Shown here piece after piece: positions 15,031 to 17,006 of a stretch of 17,006 nt of DNA (its first letter is position 1; each line of letters opens with the position of its first letter). Source of the DNA: Candidatus Aerophobota bacterium. Lineage in GTDB: Bacteria; Aerophobota; Aerophobia; Aerophobales; B3-G15. Under the pieces are notes generated by a model. It saw nothing but the letters and a program-made list of their open reading frames with translations, searched no databases and had not been told where the DNA came from. A program made the translations under genes and the position numbers. The stretch covers positions 1 through 17,006 of the forward strand of contig JAUWJM010000017.1 in the NCBI GenBank assembly GCA_030607715.1, read 5' to 3'.

Positions 15031-15486
15031 TCATTTTTTTAGGAAAATCTCTTCATATTCCCGAATTTTATCTACTTTTTTCGTTGAACCTTTTCCTCCA
15101 AATTTATTTCCTAACCAAACATCTACTAATTTCTTGGCTAATTCCGGACCTACTATATGTCTTCCTAAAGTTAGTACATTAGCATCATTGCTCTTTTTTG
15201 CTCGTTCAGCTGCATAAACATTGTCGCACAGAGCAGCCATTATTCCAGGAATTTTGTTAGCAGTTATTGACATACCAATTCCAGTTCCACAAATAAGGAT
15301 TCCATATTGATATTTCTTCTCTCTAATTCCTATGCAACCCTTTAATGCAATTTCTGGGTAAATAACTTCATCATTCTCTGAATAAACTCCTATATCATCA
15401 AATTTTATCCCCTTTTTAGTAAGATAATCACTAATAATTTTTTTCAGAGGGTAGCCAACTTTATCAGAGCCTATAAATAAATACAA
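15031..15486 (-). CDS. rpiB: RpiB/LacAB-family sugar-phosphate isomerase, EryI-like (probable tetrose-phosphate isomerase)
   Basis: This 151-residue protein has the RpiB fold and catalyses aldose-ketose phosphate isomerisation. The catalytic cysteine is C66 in CGTGIGMSITANK, which also forms the anion hole, and D8 is present (GSDKVG). Two histidines of canonical ribose-5-phosphate isomerase B are missing. The DHAG motif reads DKVG (K9), and the ring-opening histidine position reads serine (S99 in AERAKKSNDANVLTLG). The AERAxxSNxA and GPELAKK patterns recall Brucella-type EryI, which isomerises erythrulose-4-phosphate. A tetrose phosphate needs no ring opening, so the loss is consistent with that activity (inference). 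The start is TTG 15486, 9 nt after AAGGGG. An extended -10 element lies upstream. The gene follows sorC by 209 bp. Confidence 0.88.
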   Translation of the reverse strand: MYLFIGSDKVGYPLKKIISDYLTKKGIKFDDIGVYSENDEVIYPEIALKGCIGIREKKYQYGILICGTGIGMSITANKIPGIMAALCDNVYAAERAKKSNDANVLTLGRHIVGPELAKKLVDVWLGNKFGGKGSTKKVDKIREYEEIFLKK

Positions 15487-15554
15487 TATTTTATTCCCCT
15501 TTCATGTTTCATAAAAACCTTCTAGTAACAAAATAATTAATATTATACTTTGAA

Positions 15555-15563
15555 ATTATATCA
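15555..15563 (-). promoter_or_regulatory. Extended -10 promoter for rpiB-like gene
   Basis: TGATATAAT on the minus strand is a perfect extended -10 (TGnTATAAT) with no good -35, about 70 nt before the TTG start. Further upstream, TTTGATCTA (15606-15614, plus strand) also occurs near the sorC promoter (about 16788-16796, minus strand) and could be a shared operator. This is weak evidence. Confidence 0.45.
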
Positions 15564-15695
15564 TTAATTAGATAGATAACTCATTTTAGCAACTTGATTT
15601 ACAATTTGATCTAACCCTATTGTCTATTTTTAATTTTATCCTTAAAGCTAAATTAATTTTTCTATTATTTTTAAAAATATATTCCAAAATTTAAA

Positions 15696-16646
15696 TCATT
15701 TTATATTGTTTATTAAATACTCAGCTACTCTTTCACTAGTAACAATTATATTTACATACCCCCCCCTTAATACACCTAAAATAGCTTCCTTTTTATTTTC
15801 ACCGCATGCTACACCTATCACAGTGGGTATGTGCTTTAATTCTTCTAATTGTAAACCCATTATTTGATTTTGTGAGGGAAATTTAATAATATTTCCCCAG
15901 ATATCATAGAGGTTAGCACAGATATCTCCAATTACTCGCTTATCAATAATAAGCTTGTCAAATTCTTTAACAGAAAAACATCCTTGTTTTAACATGGTAG
16001 AATCTTGTTTAGAACTACCTATACCTACTACTGCTATATCAGCTGATTTAGCTTTATCAATGACTGTTTTAATGCTATTTTCTTTTTCAAGCGCTTCTTT
16101 TGTTAAAAGATTATTAACAACTAATGGAGCATTTAACACATAATATTTCCCCCTTAAAGCTTTACTTAGTTTCCTTGCTATCTCATTTGATAGAATATCT
16201 CTCCCTTTATTATCTATTCCACCTACAAGAGGAACAACATCTATATTTAAATAGAATGATGGATTTATTACGTTTACTACTTCAGCTAAAGTAGTTCCCC
16301 ATGAGACAGCAACAGTATCATTTTCCCGAATTCTTCTTTGTAAAAGTAAAGCTGCAGCTTTTACTATTTTCTTTTTAATATCCTCTTCAGAATTTATTCC
16401 TTCATTAGAGACTATAACTGCTTCTTTTAATTTAAAAAATTGCTCTAGTTTTTCTTCTAAAAAACTACAACGATTTTCATAATCTTTAATCTGAAAGGTA
16501 ACTATTCCCTTTTCCTTTCCTTCTTTTAGTAAACGAGATACAGCCGACTTAGATATCCTTAAATTAGATGAAATTTCATTCTGGCTTAAATTATACAGAT
16601 AATTCATCCTGCATATTTGAGCAATTAGAGAAGCATCTTTTCCCAC
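15696..16646 (-). CDS. SorC-family sugar-binding transcriptional regulator
   Basis: This 316-residue DNA-binding regulator has an N-terminal helix-turn-helix (about 21-42: SQNEISSNLRISKSAVSRLL). Its C-terminal effector domain is related to phosphosugar isomerases/NagB, with VAVSWGTTLAEVV, DVVPLVGGI, ADIAVVGIGS and the end VIGVACGENKKEAILGVLRG. SorC proteins typically bind a phosphorylated sugar or polyol made by the pathway they control. EryD of erythritol loci is one example. The start is taken as GTG 16646, 12 nt after GGGAG; the preceding codon is ATA at better spacing (9 nt). It has its own consensus promoter and precedes the isomerase and transporter genes, so it probably controls them. 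A decayed paralogue lies at 14637-14971. Confidence 0.93.
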   Translation of the reverse strand: MGKDASLIAQICRMNYLYNLSQNEISSNLRISKSAVSRLLKEGKEKGIVTFQIKDYENRCSFLEEKLEQFFKLKEAVIVSNEGINSEEDIKKKIVKAAALLLQRRIRENDTVAVSWGTTLAEVVNVINPSFYLNIDVVPLVGGIDNKGRDILSNEIARKLSKALRGKYYVLNAPLVVNNLLTKEALEKENSIKTVIDKAKSADIAVVGIGSSKQDSTMLKQGCFSVKEFDKLIIDKRVIGDICANLYDIWGNIIKFPSQNQIMGLQLEELKHIPTVIGVACGENKKEAILGVLRGGYVNIIVTSERVAEYLINNIK

Positions 16647-16695
16647 TATACGAAATTTCTCCCTACAAATGATATATATTGCATTTTATGAAATT

Positions 16696-16724
16696 ATTAT
16701 ATATTATACAAAAATAAATGTCAA
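16696..16724 (-). promoter_or_regulatory. Consensus sigma-70 promoter of sorC gene
   Basis: On the minus strand TTGACA (16724-16719) and TATAAT (16701-16696) are separated by exactly 17 bp, a perfect consensus. A second TATAAT (16708-16703) overlaps the spacer. The start of transcription would be near 16689, about 43 nt before the start codon. A GTCAT/ATGAC inverted repeat about 50 bp further upstream (16773-16783) may be an operator. Confidence 0.8.
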
Positions 16725-16840
16725 GAAAAGAATTACTTTTTTTGTAATTGCTTTTTTTTGATTGATAAAAAATGTCATAATGACGTAATAGATCAAAACT
16801 AAAGAGGTATAAAATATAGAGTATCATAGGCAATTTTATG

Positions 16841-16916
16841 ATCGAGTAGGAGGTAGATAATTAATTTATCTACCGTCCTCTCACACCACCGTACGTACCG
16901 TTCGGTATACGGCGGT
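16841..16916 (-). ncRNA. Group II intron domains V and VI
   Basis: Domain V is 16916-16885. It has a 9-bp lower stem (ACCGCCGTA with TACGGTGGT, one G-U), a 2-nt CG bulge on the 3' strand, a 4-bp upper stem TACC/GGTA and a GAAC loop. Domain VI is 16884-16841. Its 9-bp stem GGTAGATAA/TTATCTACC is capped by ATTAA. The outer stem pairs GAG-AGGA with TCCT-A-CTC, leaving one bulged A at 16847 as the branch point, 6 nt before the 3' splice site. These are the catalytic core and lariat-forming parts of the ribozyme. Confidence 0.88.
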
Positions 16917-17006
16917 TCATAAAGCACTACGAATTTCACAATAACGATTTGTTAAGCTCATAAGGCCAAGGTTAGCCCAGTAGGCATTAGGTAGAGCATT
17001 ATTTAA
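16917..17006 (-). CDS. Group II intron reverse transcriptase/maturase, C-terminal fragment
   Basis: The last 29 codons are visible. They contain NNALPNAYWANLGLMSLTNR and end in TGA at 16919-16917, one base before domain V. This ending, with no zinc-finger HNH endonuclease after it, fits maturases of the class C introns. The rest of the protein lies beyond the right edge. Confidence 0.82.
   Translation of the reverse strand, partial: LNNALPNAYWANLGLMSLTNRYCEIRSAL

Larger units (their letters stand above)
16841..17006 (-). mobile_element. 3' end of a group IIC-like group II intron (continues past right edge)
   Basis: The intron is on the minus strand. It enters from the right edge with the C-terminal codons of its reverse transcriptase, then domain V and domain VI, and ends at about 16841 with the canonical 3' sequence CTACTCGAT. 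Domain V has a CGC catalytic triad, the form known from the group IIC intron of Oceanobacillus iheyensis, and not the common AGC. The 3' exon begins CATAAAATTG and leads into the sorC promoter region. The 5' end is outside the window, so the insertion site and completeness cannot be judged. Confidence 0.9.

Noticed and set aside
14930..15217. Plus-strand open frame of 95 codons with a hydrophobic start
   Set aside because: It is antisense to the isomerase gene. The hydrophobic stretch comes from the A/T-rich gap after it.
16640..16652. ATA starts for the SorC and RpiB-like genes
   Set aside because: ATA codons also sit next to their starts at good spacing, but here GTG and TTG follow immediately and explain initiation. 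ATA is frequent in this AT-rich DNA.

Overview
The window is AT-rich bacterial DNA. All recognisable genes lie on the minus strand, so they read from right to left. The ribosome-binding sites are of the GGAGG type. The solute-binding protein has a type I (Sec) signal peptide rather than a lipobox, which fits a diderm (Gram-negative-type) bacterium. Intergenic gaps carry palindromic GC-rich repeats and the right edge carries a group II intron. The species cannot be named from the sequence. An uncultivated anaerobic lineage is a guess only.

Layout in transcription order, right to left: (i) the 3' end of a group IIC-like intron, with the last 29 codons of its reverse transcriptase and domains V and VI, ending at about 16841; (ii) a SorC-family sugar-sensing regulator behind a perfect consensus sigma-70 promoter; (iii) an RpiB-family sugar-phosphate isomerase resembling the EryI tetrose-phosphate type; (iv) the frameshifted relic of a second SorC regulator, then three 13-bp tandem repeats; (v) a six-gene ABC importer of the GlpSTPQUV (rhizobial glycerol transporter) type: binding protein, two permeases, a small DUF2160-like membrane protein and two different ATPases; (vi) a gap of about 320 bp; (vii) a GpsA-like polyol-phosphate dehydrogenase, a zinc alcohol/polyol dehydrogenase, a short-chain dehydrogenase and an FGGY sugar/polyol kinase, with repeat-filled gaps on both sides of the short-chain dehydrogenase; (viii) a truncated galactitol-type PTS EIIC; (ix) a cupin followed by E1-alpha, E1-beta and E2 (cut by the left edge) of a 2-oxoacid/acetoin dehydrogenase complex.

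Working model (inference): a polyol is imported by the ABC system, then oxidised and phosphorylated by the dehydrogenases and kinase. The resulting ketose phosphate is isomerised by the RpiB/EryI-like enzyme. SorC senses a pathway intermediate. The E1/E2 complex turns a downstream C3/C4 product such as pyruvate or acetoin into acetyl-CoA. The isomerase lacks the ring-opening histidine, and kinase, SorC and RpiB-type proteins occur together in Brucella-type ery loci. Both points favour a tetritol or similar short polyol, but the substrate is unproven.

The most notable observations are: two genes of the dehydrogenase complex whose family-consistent starts are ATA codons; a pair of ABC ATPases whose defects are complementary, leaving one canonical and one degenerate ATP site; and two decayed genes (a SorC regulator and a PTS EIIC) that record replacement of an older sugar system.
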